The translations under genes were made by a program, and so were the position numbers. The notes under the pieces were generated by a model, which saw nothing but the letters and a program-made list of their open reading frames with translations, had not been told where the DNA came from and did no database searches. A stretch of 64,000 nt of DNA from JBFMEX01 sp040752215 (GTDB lineage: Bacteria > Pseudomonadota > Alphaproteobacteria > Rhizobiales > Hyphomicrobiaceae): assembly GCA_040752215.1 (NCBI GenBank), contig JBFMEX010000069.1, positions 26,751-90,750 on the forward strand, written 5' to 3'. Numbering within the stretch: position 1 is the first letter of the stretch; each line of letters opens with the position of its first letter. Positions 9,408 through 17,713 of the stretch are shown in pieces.

Positions 9408-9800
9408 CTACCGCTTGGTGAGCGTCGCCTGTCCGCTGCCCTGCGAGCTGGTGAAAGTGACCGTCTGCCGCGAGCCGGAGATCACGACGCGCACGCGCCC
9501 GGAGATGTTGTACTCGGCGTTGTAGACCTCGCCGATGTAGCGGTTCCGGTCGACCATGGTCAGCTGACCGGTCTGCACCACTTTGGTCGAGGGCGACGCG
9601 CAGGTGGCGACGACCGCAAATACCTTGCTACCCTGCGGGCTGTAGGTGATCCGGCAGGCGACCTTCTCGCGCTGGCCGGAGGCCGGTGCCGCATAGCCGG
9701 TCCCGGACCAAGTTCCGGCCAGCGACTCCGCACTGGCGGACCCCGTAGGGAGTGAGAGCGCGATCAGGCTCGCAATGGCCAAGGCGGGGATCCGTAGCAT
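9408..9800 (-). CDS. Small exported protein of unknown function
   Basis: A 130-residue protein I do not recognise. ATG 9800 is preceded by GAGGTAAG at good spacing; a longer frame starting at 9830 lacks such a site. The N-terminus is a clear signal peptide (MLRIPALAIASLIALSLPTG, cleavage near SASAES). The mature part begins LAGTWSGTGYAAP, contains two cysteines (VACRITYS and VATCASPS) likely to form a disulfide, and is rich in beta-forming residues. It is convergent with the L,D-transpeptidase gene. A small periplasmic beta-barrel or ligand-binding role is only a guess. Confidence 0.7.
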   Translation of the reverse strand: MLRIPALAIASLIALSLPTGSASAESLAGTWSGTGYAAPASGQREKVACRITYSPQGSKVFAVVATCASPSTKVVQTGQLTMVDRNRYIGEVYNAEYNISGRVRVVISGSRQTVTFTSSQGSGQATLTKR

Positions 9801-9978
9801 CAGACTTACCTCGCTGAGTGAGCACGTCACCCGTCAATGTCGGCGCGCCTGGCGCCCATGGCAAGGGCGCCGTCGGCTCGGTGCCCGCTCCATTCACGCA
9901 AGAGTGCACGGCGCAAGTCCCGAAGCGCCACTCCGCTCAAGATCCGGGAGCCTTCGATGATGGGCTCTGCTGGTTGCA

Positions 9979-11211
9979 TCAATGGCCGCCGAACACGAGC
10001 ACCTTGATCGGCAGTACCAGAGCTTGTAGCCGCAGGATCAGCGCATGCACGAGGCCCACCGTGTCGACGATGTGCAGATAGATCCCGCGCCAGAACCCGA
10101 CCTTGCCCGAGGCCAAAAGCTCGTGGTTGTTAGAATAGGCATTGGCGATGCAGCTGCTGCCGGGCGTGATGCCCGCGAGCCCGGCCTTGTACAATGGCTC
10201 CATGAAGACAGTCAGCGTGCCGGGCCGGCTGACCTGCTGCACGTCGATCAGCTGCTCTCCAGCGCGCACCTGGCCCGCGGCGATGTAGTCCTGCACCTGG
10301 ATGACGACCATAGGAATGATGGTCCACGGCTTCGAGGCGCAGGTGACCTCCGCTACCATGCCGACCTTCATCACCTGTGCCTCGATCTGACCGAAGCCGG
10401 CAATCAGCCTGCCTTCGCCGGCACCGCTCGGAACGAGGATGCCGGCCGGCCGGCCGAGCGGGTTGACGATGTCGCCGACCCTGAGCACGAATTGCTCGAC
10501 GCGGCCCGAGACACCGGCATAGATCGTGGTCTTGGCGAGGTCGACCTCGGCCTGCGCGCGCGTGGCCTCGGCGCTGGCCTTCTCGGCGGGCAGGAGCGTC
10601 GACAGCTTCGTCTCAGCGGCGAGCTTCGCCGCTTCGGCCGCTACGACCCCGCCTTGGCGTGCCTCCACGAGGTTCCGGAGCCGGTCGATCTCGCGCTGGG
10701 CTACGACACCGGGGCTGCGCCGCTGCAGCTCCTCCTTGGTCTGCAGCTCCTCGACCGCCTGCTCGTAGGCACCCTTCGCTTGCTGGATCTGGCCTTCGGC
10801 GGCGGCGATGTCGGCCTTCGCCATCACCATCGAGGCATCCACCTCGGCGATACGCTTGATCGCGACCTCGAGCGCGGCCTGCTGCTTGGCGCTGTCGAGC
10901 TTGAAGATCGGGGCGCCTTTCTCGACCTCTCCGGAAAGCCCGACGTTGACCTCGGCGACGCGGCCGATCGTCTCCGGCAGGATCGGGATGGTGCGGAACA
11001 GGGCGTTGACGTGGACTGTCGACGGATGATGGTAGAAGACGATCGTGATCAACGTGATGGTCAGCATCAGGCAGGCCGTGATGCCGTACCTCAGCTCGTA
11101 CCAGACCGAGTAGAGATTGATCTCCGCCCCGAACCGCTTGCCCTGGGCGTAGCGCCGATAGAGATAGTCGGGCACGATCGTGAACAGCGAGCACAGCATC
11201 AGCTCGAGCAT
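9979..11211 (-). CDS. HlyD-family membrane fusion protein with N-terminal membrane segment
   Basis: Inner-membrane-anchored adaptor of about 410 residues. I chose ATG 11211, 4 bases after the upstream gene's stop and preceded by GAAGG. A transmembrane segment (YGITACLMLTITLITIVFYH) lies near residues 35-60, followed by a lipoyl half (GRVAEVNVGLSGEVEKGAPI), a long coiled-coil hairpin, the second lipoyl half (TIYAGVSGRVEQFVLRVGD) and a beta-barrel domain. The layout resembles EmrA/YibH-type adaptors. The only partner nearby is a small membrane protein; there is no pump or ATPase gene. Confidence 0.8.
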   Translation of the reverse strand: MLELMLCSLFTIVPDYLYRRYAQGKRFGAEINLYSVWYELRYGITACLMLTITLITIVFYHHPSTVHVNALFRTIPILPETIGRVAEVNVGLSGEVEKGAPIFKLDSAKQQAALEVAIKRIAEVDASMVMAKADIAAAEGQIQQAKGAYEQAVEELQTKEELQRRSPGVVAQREIDRLRNLVEARQGGVVAAEAAKLAAETKLSTLLPAEKASAEATRAQAEVDLAKTTIYAGVSGRVEQFVLRVGDIVNPLGRPAGILVPSGAGEGRLIAGFGQIEAQVMKVGMVAEVTCASKPWTIIPMVVIQVQDYIAAGQVRAGEQLIDVQQVSRPGTLTVFMEPLYKAGLAGITPGSSCIANAYSNNHELLASGKVGFWRGIYLHIVDTVGLVHALILRLQALVLPIKVLVFGGH

Positions 11212-11215
11212 GATT

Positions 11216-11635
11216 TCAGACCTTCTTCTCCGCCGCGGGGTCCGGGGACTTGGGCGGGGCGCTGCCCCCGGTGGCGCCGCTCGCCCGCTCGGTAAGTGTC
11301 TCAAGCGAGCCGGCGATCCGTCTCAGAGAGCTTGAGAAGTCCGGCAGTGCGAAATCCGGGAAGTTGATCAGCGCGATCAGCAGGGCCGCGACCCAGAACG
11401 CGTGGATGTGCGTGAACAGCGACAGCAGGGCGAGCACGGCGACGATGTCGAACTGCACCTTGTTGTGCACCATCCGCTCGGGCAGCGAGTGCAGCCAGAA
11501 GAAGAACACGCCGAACGCGAGCAGCGAGCCGACCAGGACGACCGCCATAATAGCGAGCAACGGGTCGGAGCCGTCGGCCGAGGGGATGAAGAAGGGCAGC
11601 TGGTGGCTCGCTGCGGGGTGCTGCTCGGGTGTCAT
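11216..11635 (-). CDS. Small inner-membrane protein paired with the HlyD-like adaptor
   Basis: A 139-residue protein with two or three predicted membrane helices (LLAIMAVVLVGSLLAFGVFFFWL and DIVAVLALLSLF to AALLIALINF) and a polar Ala/Pro/Lys-rich tail. ATG 11635 has GGAGGACG upstream. It lies just before the adaptor gene on the same strand. The arrangement recalls the YibI-YibH pair of enterobacteria, but I cannot claim sequence homology. A structural partner for the adaptor is the likeliest role. Confidence 0.72.
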   Translation of the reverse strand: MTPEQHPAASHQLPFFIPSADGSDPLLAIMAVVLVGSLLAFGVFFFWLHSLPERMVHNKVQFDIVAVLALLSLFTHIHAFWVAALLIALINFPDFALPDFSSSLRRIAGSLETLTERASGATGGSAPPKSPDPAAEKKV

Positions 11636-11915
11636 CGAACGTCCTCCAGCAATTGGCTCGAGACGGCGGGGAATGTGGATGCGAGGTGGGTACTATATCG
11701 AGAACTGCGCTGCGAAGCCGCTGCTACCCGATCCGTGCCGGCAAATCCAGCGATATCATTTCACAGGTGTCTCTGGCCGCGGCAAGGGTTGCAACTCGTG
11801 CAGACGGTAGCGAACGGACCAGCGAGCACGCACCGGAACGTTCGCGATCGAAATGCGATATCGGATCGTCAGCAATATGCAGAACTCGCTCTCCACGCTC
11901 CGCTGGCCGAAAGCA

Positions 11916-11943
11916 AAAAGCCGGTCGAGATCGACCGGCTTTT
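11916..11943. terminator. Bidirectional rho-independent terminator
   Basis: AAAAGCCGGTCGA and TCGACCGGCTTTT form a perfect 13-bp inverted repeat around a 2-base centre, with A and T runs on both sides, so it can end transcripts from either direction. It lies 58 bases beyond the end of the possible small gene at 12002-12382. The rest of 11636-12001 shows no gene I can support; it probably holds the promoter of the membrane protein/adaptor pair. Confidence 0.75.
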
Positions 11944-12001
11944 CGTCTTGTCGTGGCCGATGCGAGGAGCCGAACGAGCTCGAGGCACCGGCAAGGCTCA
12001 G

Positions 12002-12382
12002 TCACGCCCTACTTGGCGGGTGCGAGGGTTTGAGACGCCAGAGCAGCACGAAAAGCCAGCTCGGATCGAACGGCGGCACGGCGGCTTTGACACGCGACAA
12101 CAGTGGGACCGGGACGAGGGGTGGAAGCAGGCGCATCAGCATGGGCCACTCCATCTTCGTGAGCTTGCCGCGGCTCCAGCCGACGAGGCAGCCCGCCATC
12201 CGTCTCGACACGGCACGACCGCCGATGGCGCCGAGGAGGACGGCATCGGGGGTGCGAGTCGGATTGTGGGCGTTGGAGATCCGTGGCGGTCCAGGACGGG
12301 ATCGCGAGACGGTCGGAGACGACGATCGGGAGACGTTCCCTCGGGCAGACCCATCCACGTCCGCCACACGTCTCACCAGCAT
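12002..12382 (-). CDS. Possible small or decayed gene, unknown function
   Basis: The last 80 or so codons of this frame have the strong third-position GC bias of real genes here and encode a plausible basic/hydrophobic protein (for example KLTKMEWPMLMRLLPPLVPV and DPSWLFVLLWRLKP). A strong terminator follows 58 bases after the stop. The first 40 codons (Ser/Arg/Pro-rich) look unlike protein, and no ribosome binding site precedes ATG 12382. The true start may be internal, or the 5' part may have been lost or frameshifted. I do not recognise it. Confidence 0.35.
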   Translation of the reverse strand: MLVRRVADVDGSARGNVSRSSSPTVSRSRPGPPRISNAHNPTRTPDAVLLGAIGGRAVSRRMAGCLVGWSRGKLTKMEWPMLMRLLPPLVPVPLLSRVKAAVPPFDPSWLFVLLWRLKPSHPPSRA

Positions 12383-12682
12383 TGCGTGCCAGCGCAGAAG
12401 CTACCTGGCTCGATCTCTGCAAGGGTATAATGATCCTCTGCAGGTCTGACGCGCACCCGACCGAGGCATTTGCCAAGCCGGAGCCCGAGCCCTGGCAAGG
12501 ACGATGCACCTCGCACATCTGAAGGTAGGTGATTCGTATGAAGGTAGCGTCGCCGAAAGCGCGCCCGGCTCTGCCGTTGCAGCGGCATCGGTGGCTGGCG
12601 CGCATCACTGAGAGTGGACGAAGAGGAGCAGGCAGCGGCCAGCGAAATAGCCGGCGCGACAGCGCGGGCGAAGCGAGGGCCC
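12383..12682. other. Gap between the doubtful gene and rpoH
   Basis: About 300 bases with no supported gene. A TATAAT hexamer sits at 12426-12431, but I see no convincing -35 element at 16-18 bases, so I do not call a promoter. The right end is the region downstream of rpoH, without an obvious T-run terminator. Confidence 0.3.
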
Positions 12683-13573
12683 TCAGGCCCCCGCCGCGCC
12701 GGCGCCGGACTTTGCTGCGCTCTGGACCGCCTTCTGCACCTTCTCGAAGGCGCGCACCTCGATCTGGCGGATGCGCTCGCGGCTGACGCCGAACTCTGCC
12801 GAGAGGTCCTCGAGCGTCACCGGATCCTCGGCGAGGCGTCGTGCCTCGAAGATGCGCCGCTCGCGGTCGTTGAGCGCCGACAGCGCAGAGGCCAGATAGG
12901 CCTTGCGCTGAGCGAGCTCCTCGCTCTCGGCGAGCCGCTCCTCCTGGTCGGGCGTCTCGTCGACCAGCCAGTCCTGCCACTCGCCCGACTCCGCATCGGT
13001 GCGAAGCGGCGCGTTGAGCGAGGCGTCGCCGCCGAGCCGGCGGTTCATCGACACCACGTCCTCCTCGGTCACGCCGAGCTTGCGCGCGATCGTCTTGACC
13101 TGATCGGGCTTGAGATCGCCCTCCTCGAGCGCCTGCAGCTGGCCTTTGATCCGGCGCAGGTTGAAGAACAGCTTCTTCTGCGCGGCCGTGGTGCCCATCT
13201 TGACCAGGCTCCACGAGCGCAGGATGTACTCCTGGATCGACGCGCGGATCCACCACATCGCGTAGGTCGCGAGCCGGAATCCCTTGTCGGGATCGAACCG
13301 CTTCACCGCCTGCATCAGGCCGACGTTGCCTTCCGAGATCACCTCGCCGATCGGCAGGCCGTAGCCGCGATAGCCCATTGCGATGCGCGCGACGAGCCTG
13401 AGGTGCGATGTCACCAGCTCCTGGGCGGCCTCGGAATCGGCATGCTCCTGCCAGCGCTTGGCCAGCATGTACTCCTGGTCCGGCTCGAGCATCGGGAAGC
13501 GGCGGATCTCCTCGAGATAGCGAGACAGGCCCATCGAGCCGCCGGCAATGGTCGGAAGCGCCTTGGTGGCCAT
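12683..13573 (-). CDS. rpoH: RNA polymerase heat-shock sigma factor RpoH (sigma-32)
   Basis: Directs RNA polymerase to heat-shock promoters. It has 296 residues from ATG 13573, preceded by AGGGAG. Region 1.2/2.1 begins LSRYLEEIRRFPMLEPDQEY, and the core-binding region 2 contains SEGNVGLMQAVKRFDPDKGF and RLATYAMWWIRASIQEYI. The diagnostic RpoH box (AQKKLFFNLRRIK) follows, then region 4 with the HTH SAEFGVSRERIRQIEVRAFE. The tail is Ala-rich. rluD lies upstream with one small ORF between them, a familiar alphaproteobacterial arrangement. Many Rhizobiales carry more than one rpoH; which paralogue this is cannot be decided here. groESL in this window is a likely target. Confidence 0.97.
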   Translation of the reverse strand: MATKALPTIAGGSMGLSRYLEEIRRFPMLEPDQEYMLAKRWQEHADSEAAQELVTSHLRLVARIAMGYRGYGLPIGEVISEGNVGLMQAVKRFDPDKGFRLATYAMWWIRASIQEYILRSWSLVKMGTTAAQKKLFFNLRRIKGQLQALEEGDLKPDQVKTIARKLGVTEEDVVSMNRRLGGDASLNAPLRTDAESGEWQDWLVDETPDQEERLAESEELAQRKAYLASALSALNDRERRIFEARRLAEDPVTLEDLSAEFGVSRERIRQIEVRAFEKVQKAVQSAAKSGAGAAGA

Positions 13574-14009
13574 GATACCGATCACTCCCTCTGTTTCGAG
13601 CGCTCGGCAGGGGTGGCCCGCGCTCGGATGCCTGTGGGTCGGTTCGGGCTACAATCTAAGGCAGTCGGCGCAGCCGATGCCAGCCACGTCGTCGTGTTTC
13701 GGCGCTCACGCCCCGTCACGCGGCTTTGATCGGCAACACAAATTGGACCGACTTGGTTCCCGTCCACGATAAACCCGACCGTCATTGTCAAGTTATTGCT
13801 ATGCGAAGACCGTCGAACGAGCAAGCGTGTCGGAGCAATCCAGCCCCACGCTCTGTGCATGGCGCCCCACGCCGATTTCGGGGAGCCTGACATCGCCACC
13901 GGAAAGAGGTCCACCAGCCGACCGATCCGAGCGGACTCCGGATGAGTGGTCGCAACTGCAACTCGAATATTTATAGCATAGGATTGAGCCGACGATGGGC
14001 CCGGCCGGA
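13574..14009. other. rpoH upstream region
   Basis: About 435 bases without a gene, with AT-rich patches at 13780-13800 and 13965-13980. On the minus strand, CTTGACA (around 13786-13792) resembles a -35 element, followed by a weak TATCGT at shorter than ideal spacing. The region must hold the rpoH promoter and leader. An RNA thermometer is possible, but I did not find a convincing fold. Confidence 0.4.
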
Positions 14010-14258
14010 TTACTCGGCCGGCGGCGTCTGGCGCTTCTTGAAATCGATGCGGTCGGCCCAGCTCTCACCGGTCATGGCCCGGTCCACCCGGTCGGCGCGC
14101 GAGGGGTTCGGCCACAGCGCGATCGCCGACAGCACCAGCAGCGAGCCGAGCGCGACGAACACGTCGACGATGTTGTCGAATGGCCGCATGACGCTGTCGT
14201 TGGCGATCAGGATCAGCAGGCAGAACACGACGGCGAGGACTTTGAACCGGATCGGCAC
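14010..14258 (-). CDS. Small two-helix membrane protein
   Basis: An 82-residue protein of unknown function. GTG 14258 is preceded by GGGAAGGG. Two hydrophobic segments (FKVLAVVFCLLILIA and IVDVFVALGSLLVLSAIAL) flank a short loop, and the last 30 residues are polar. It lies between rluD and rpoH on the same strand. Codon bias matches its neighbours, so it is probably expressed. Confidence 0.65.
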   Translation of the reverse strand: MPIRFKVLAVVFCLLILIANDSVMRPFDNIVDVFVALGSLLVLSAIALWPNPSRADRVDRAMTGESWADRIDFKKRQTPPAE

Positions 14259-14400
14259 GGGGAACCCTTCCCTGGTCGAGGCTGACTGCAGCGATCCTTG
14301 CCCGGATCCGGTTAACAGCGCTGTGTGCTCGGCGGAGCGGGGGTGGAAAAAGATCCGATTGGCTTAAGGCAGTGCTCATCGGGCGGGTATCATTCGAGGA

Positions 14401-15411
14401 TTATTGCATCGATCTGAGCGCCGCCAGCAGGCGGGCGAAGTCGGCCGGCAGGGGTGAGTCGAACGCCAGCCGCCGTCCGGTGACCGGGTGCTCGAAGCCG
14501 AGGTGCGCCGCATGCAGCGCCTGCCGGCCGAGGTCGTCGAGCGCCGCCCGCGCCTCGACACCGAGCGTCGCTCTGCTCGCCTTGAACCCGGCGGAATAGA
14601 CCGGATCGCCGATGATCGGATGGCCGATGTGGGCGAGGTGGACGCGGATCTGGTGCGTGCGCCCGGTCTCGAGCTCGAGCCGCAGCAGCGCAGCGACCGG
14701 GGCGCCACCCTGCCCATGGAAGCGCTCGACGACCGCGTAATGCGTGACCGCCGGTCGCCCGCTCGCGCTGCGGGTGACGGCGATGCGCGTGCGGTCGCGC
14801 GAGCTGCGCGCCAACGCCGCCTCGATGCACCCCCTGGGGCGTTCCGGTACTCGCCAGCAGAGGCCAAGGTAGGCCCGCGTCAGCCGACCATCGCGGCCAT
14901 GGGCGGCGAACTGCTCGGCAAGACCCTGGTGGGCGGCATCCGTCTTGGCCACGACCAGGAGCCCGGAGGTGTCCTTGTCGAGCCGGTGGACGATCCCCGG
15001 CCGCGCCACGCCGCCGACGCCCGACAGGCTGGCGCCGCAGTGGGCGATGAGCGCGTTGACGAGCGTGCCGCTCGCGTGCCCGGCGGCAGGATGGACGACG
15101 AGGCCGGCCGGCTTGTCGACGACCACGAGGTGCTCGTCCTCGTAGACGACGGCGAGCGCGATCTGCTCGCCGGCAGGCCCGGCGGGAGCGGCAGGTGGCA
15201 CCGTCACGCGGTACGTCTGGCCCGGTTTGACCCTTGCACCCGGCTCGCCTACTGTCGCGCCGCCCTCGCAGACGTGGCCGTCGCGGATGAGCGCTTGCAG
15301 CCGCGAGCGGCTGAGTTCCGGCAGGCGGCGGGCGAGAAAGCGGTCGAGGCGCTCACCGGCCTCCTCGGCGGTGACAGCAAGTTCGTGGGTGGCGCGGCCG
15401 CCGGACATCAT
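14401..15411 (-). CDS. rluD: Ribosomal large-subunit pseudouridine synthase D (RluD family)
   Basis: Isomerises uridines in helix 69 of 23S rRNA. It has 336 residues from ATG 15411 (tandem ATG ATG), with AGGAAGGAG 7 bases upstream. An N-terminal S4 RNA-binding domain (ERLDRFLARRLPELSRSRLQ) is followed by the catalytic domain: VVYEDEHLVVVDKPAG, then GIVHRLDKDTSGLLVVAKT with the catalytic Asp, then LELETGRTHQIRVHLAHIGH. It is divergent from the DUF6476-like gene, with a gap of only 54 bases. Confidence 0.95.
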   Translation of the reverse strand: MMSGGRATHELAVTAEEAGERLDRFLARRLPELSRSRLQALIRDGHVCEGGATVGEPGARVKPGQTYRVTVPPAAPAGPAGEQIALAVVYEDEHLVVVDKPAGLVVHPAAGHASGTLVNALIAHCGASLSGVGGVARPGIVHRLDKDTSGLLVVAKTDAAHQGLAEQFAAHGRDGRLTRAYLGLCWRVPERPRGCIEAALARSSRDRTRIAVTRSASGRPAVTHYAVVERFHGQGGAPVAALLRLELETGRTHQIRVHLAHIGHPIIGDPVYSAGFKASRATLGVEARAALDDLGRQALHAAHLGFEHPVTGRRLAFDSPLPADFARLLAALRSMQ

Positions 15412-15465
15412 GCGGCGCTCCTTCCTCGGGTGGCGCGCGGGAAGTGCAACCAACGGAGCCGGCCT

Positions 15466-15843
15466 GTGACCAGCGACATCGAGACGGCGCCTCCTCGCTC
15501 CACCACCGAGCGGCTCCTCATCGTCGTCGTCATTGCGCTCGCCGTGCTCATTCTCGCCGGTCTCGCCGCTGTTGCCTGGCGCGTGCTGCAGCTCGGGTCC
15601 GGGCGCGCGTCGCAGCCTGCGGCTGCGGCCACCGCACCGAGCGCCGCCCCGGCTCCGGCCAAGCTGCCGCCGGGGGTCGAGATCGCGCTGCCGGCCGGCG
15701 CCGAGGTCTCCGCGATGGCGCTCGATGGCGACCGGCTCGCCGTGCACTACAGGGCCGGCGCGGAGAAGGGAATAGCGATCATCGAGATCGGCAGCGGGCG
15801 GGAGCTCGGCCGCCTGCGGCTGGTGCCGGAAGCCGGCAGGTAG
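15466..15843 (+). CDS. Small membrane protein, DUF6476-like
   Basis: A 125-residue protein starting at GTG 15466 with GGAG upstream. A short cytoplasmic head precedes one membrane helix (LLIVVVIALAVLILAGLAAVAW), an Ala/Pro linker and a compact beta domain (PPGVEIALPAGAEVSAMALD to RELGRLRLVP) that resembles DUF6476 proteins. The family has no known function but commonly sits divergently next to rluD in alphaproteobacteria. The domain assignment is from memory of the family pattern. Confidence 0.7.
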   Translation: MTSDIETAPPRSTTERLLIVVVIALAVLILAGLAAVAWRVLQLGSGRASQPAAAATAPSAAPAPAKLPPGVEIALPAGAEVSAMALDGDRLAVHYRAGAEKGIAIIEIGSGRELGRLRLVPEAGR

Positions 15844-15980
15844 GCAGCAGGTGGTGGGCAGTGGGTAGTGGGATATCGGGAGTGCCTGCGTGCCCATCCG
15901 CGCAGTCGCGGCTGGCTCGCGACCGCGTTCGGCCGGCCCCTGCACCACTCCCGTATGCCGGCTGCCCGTTACCTGCTGCC
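15843..15980. repeat. Large imperfect palindromic intergenic element
   Basis: The left arm (15843-15884, starting GGCAGCAGGT and containing GGGCAGTGGG) is repeated in inverted form at 15945-15980 (CACTCCCGTATGCCGGCTGC through GTTACCTGCTGCC) around a 60-base centre. The repeated TAGTGGG-like units are typical of dispersed palindromic elements in this group. It overlaps the stop of the DUF6476 gene and could act as its terminator. Confidence 0.6.
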
Positions 15981-16006
15981 TCCTGCCTCGCAGCCCACGA
16001 TCACGC

Positions 16007-16034
16007 TTGATTGCCGGCGAGCCCTCGCCTATAG
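16007..16034 (+). promoter_or_regulatory. Promoter of tRNA-Glu
   Basis: TTGATT (16007-16012) and CTATAG (16029-16034), 16 bases apart, match the alphaproteobacterial housekeeping promoter pattern. The mature tRNA begins 17 bases after the -10 element, consistent with a short 5' leader. Confidence 0.7.
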
Positions 16035-16051
16035 AAGGCCGCTCGAGGCAA

Positions 16052-16127
16052 GCCCCGTTCGTCTAGTGGCCTAGGACACCAGCCTCTCACGTTGGTAACA
16101 GGGGTTCGAGTCCCCTACGGGGCGCCA
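16052..16127 (+). tRNA. tRNA-Glu (anticodon CTC)
   Basis: A complete cloverleaf can be folded by hand. The acceptor stem pairs GCCCCGT with ACGGGGC, the D-arm lies in GTCTAGTGGCCTAGGAC, the anticodon loop is CTCTCAC with anticodon CTC, the T-arm is GGGGTTCGAGTCCCC, and CCA is encoded. The last 14 bases, including CCA, recur at 23679-23692, marking this gene as the insertion site of the following island. Confidence 0.95.
16114..16127 (+). other. attL: island junction in the tRNA-Glu 3' end
   Basis: CCTACGGGGCGCCA forms the 3' end of the tRNA and is repeated exactly at 23679-23692. The integrase gene starts 155 bases inside this junction. Integrases of this family commonly recombine within tRNA 3' ends, leaving the tRNA intact on the integrase side, as here. 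Confidence 0.75.
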
Positions 16128-16281
16128 AACCACCGTCCGCAGCCGTTCATCACCGTCTCGATAACCTGCTGATGCGTTTGAAAATCTCCCGTTGATCCGT
16201 GCGTGTCTGTCCTTCCCAGTTCGCCCAAATCCGTGCATTTTGTTGGGGCCGGTGTAGGGGCCGGCAACGGAGGCGGGGAAC

Positions 16282-17613
16282 ATGGCACGACAGGTGAACA
16301 GGCTTAATGCGCGCGCGGTTGCGACGCTCAGCAAGGCGGGACGACACGCCGATGGCGGCGGGCTCTACCTATCAATCTCTCATGATGGGCGCACGGTCCG
16401 GCGAAGGTGGGTTTTCCTCTACCGCCGGCACGGCAAGCTGAAGGAGATGGGCCTCGGGCCTGCCTCTACGGTGTCGCTTGCCCAGGCCCGCGAGCTGGCC
16501 GCCAAGTGGCGTTCCGAGCTGGCAGCAGGCCGTGACCCCCTTGCAGCCCGAGAGGCCGAGCGCCGCGCTCAAGCCGGCGTGCCAACCTTCGGCGACATGG
16601 CCCAGGCGTTCTACGAGGCGAAATCCCACGACTGGCGAAATGGGAAGGTGCGCAAGCAGTGGCTGACACCACTGCGGACCTATGCCGCCCCCATCCTGTC
16701 GTTGCCCGTCAACGAGATCGGCACCGAGGACGTGCTGGCGGTCCTGAAACCGATCTGGACCAAGAAACCGGAGACCGCTTCGCGCGTTCGCGGTCGCGTC
16801 GAGGCGGTTCTCGATGCGGCGCGGGTGAGCGGCCATATCCCTGCCAATGAAGCCAACCCCGCCCGTTGGCGGGGGCATCTCTTCCACCTCTTGTCGAAGC
16901 GCAAGAAGCTCTCCCGGGGGCATCATGCCGCCATGCCCTATCACGACGTGCCGACCTTTGTTGGTCGCTTGCGAGAGCGAGAGGCCGTCGCGGCCCTGGC
17001 ACTCGAGTTCCTGATCCTCACCGCATCTCGGACGAGTGAGGTGCTGGGCGCGCGCTGGGCCGAGATGGACATGGAAGCGCGGGTCTGGACCATCCCCGCC
17101 GAGCGCATGAAGGGAGGCCGCGAGCATCGCGTTCCACTCTCGGCGCGGGGGCTCGAAATCCTGACGGCGATGCAAGCGGTCCGCACGGGCGCGTTCGTGT
17201 TTCCCAGCGCCCGCCCGAGGCTGACGGGGAAAACACCAGTGGGCCGGGTGAGGCGACGGGATAAGTCCCATCGCGCGCCCGAGAACGGCGGGGAAAACGC
17301 CAGCGCTTCGACAGATCGGCCGCTGTCCACCATGGCGCTCGAAATGCTCTTGCGCCGCATGAAGGTCGAGAACGCCACCGTTCACGGCTTCCGCTCGTCG
17401 TTCCGCGATTGGGCCGGTGATGCCACGCATTTCCCGAGGGAGCTCGCCGAGGCCGCACTCGCCCACGTCGCAGGCGATGCCACCGAACGCGCCTACCGAC
17501 GCGGTGACGCGCTCGATCGCCGCCGCGAGCTGATGGACGCGTGGGCGCGCCACCTTGAGGGCGGGAAAGCCGGCAACGTCGTGCCGCTGCTGCGCGCCCA
17601 TGCCGGCGCGTAG
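16282..17613 (+). CDS. int: Tyrosine recombinase/integrase, P4 type (DUF4102)
   Basis: Site-specific recombinase of 443 residues for island integration. ATG 16282 follows GGAGGCGGGGAAC. The N-terminal DUF4102 domain is evident (LSKAGRHADGGGLYLSISHD, then GLGPASTVSLAQARELAAKW). A SAM-like core-binding domain follows near residues 100-180. The catalytic residues are visible: Arg in LTASRTSEVLGARW, His-x-x-Arg in VHGFRSSFRDWAGD, a His in ALAHVAGD, and the nucleophile Tyr in TERAYRRGD. An extra Lys/Arg-rich insert (KSHRAPENGGENASAS) sits inside the catalytic domain. The gene looks intact and lies beside its presumed attachment site. Confidence 0.93.
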   Translation: MARQVNRLNARAVATLSKAGRHADGGGLYLSISHDGRTVRRRWVFLYRRHGKLKEMGLGPASTVSLAQARELAAKWRSELAAGRDPLAAREAERRAQAGVPTFGDMAQAFYEAKSHDWRNGKVRKQWLTPLRTYAAPILSLPVNEIGTEDVLAVLKPIWTKKPETASRVRGRVEAVLDAARVSGHIPANEANPARWRGHLFHLLSKRKKLSRGHHAAMPYHDVPTFVGRLREREAVAALALEFLILTASRTSEVLGARWAEMDMEARVWTIPAERMKGGREHRVPLSARGLEILTAMQAVRTGAFVFPSARPRLTGKTPVGRVRRRDKSHRAPENGGENASASTDRPLSTMALEMLLRRMKVENATVHGFRSSFRDWAGDATHFPRELAEAALAHVAGDATERAYRRGDALDRRRELMDAWARHLEGGKAGNVVPLLRAHAGA

Positions 17614-17713
17614 CAGTCCAGCGCTGCGGAACGCCCCGCCATCTCACCTGGTGGGAAGCGTCCCGCTGGGAATTCCCCGACGGTCCATCGCGCAAGCCTG
17701 AAGGAACACCGCC

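Noticed and set aside
12426..12431. TATAAT hexamer as a promoter
   Set aside because: No acceptable -35 element at 16-18 bases and no gene downstream that would need it.
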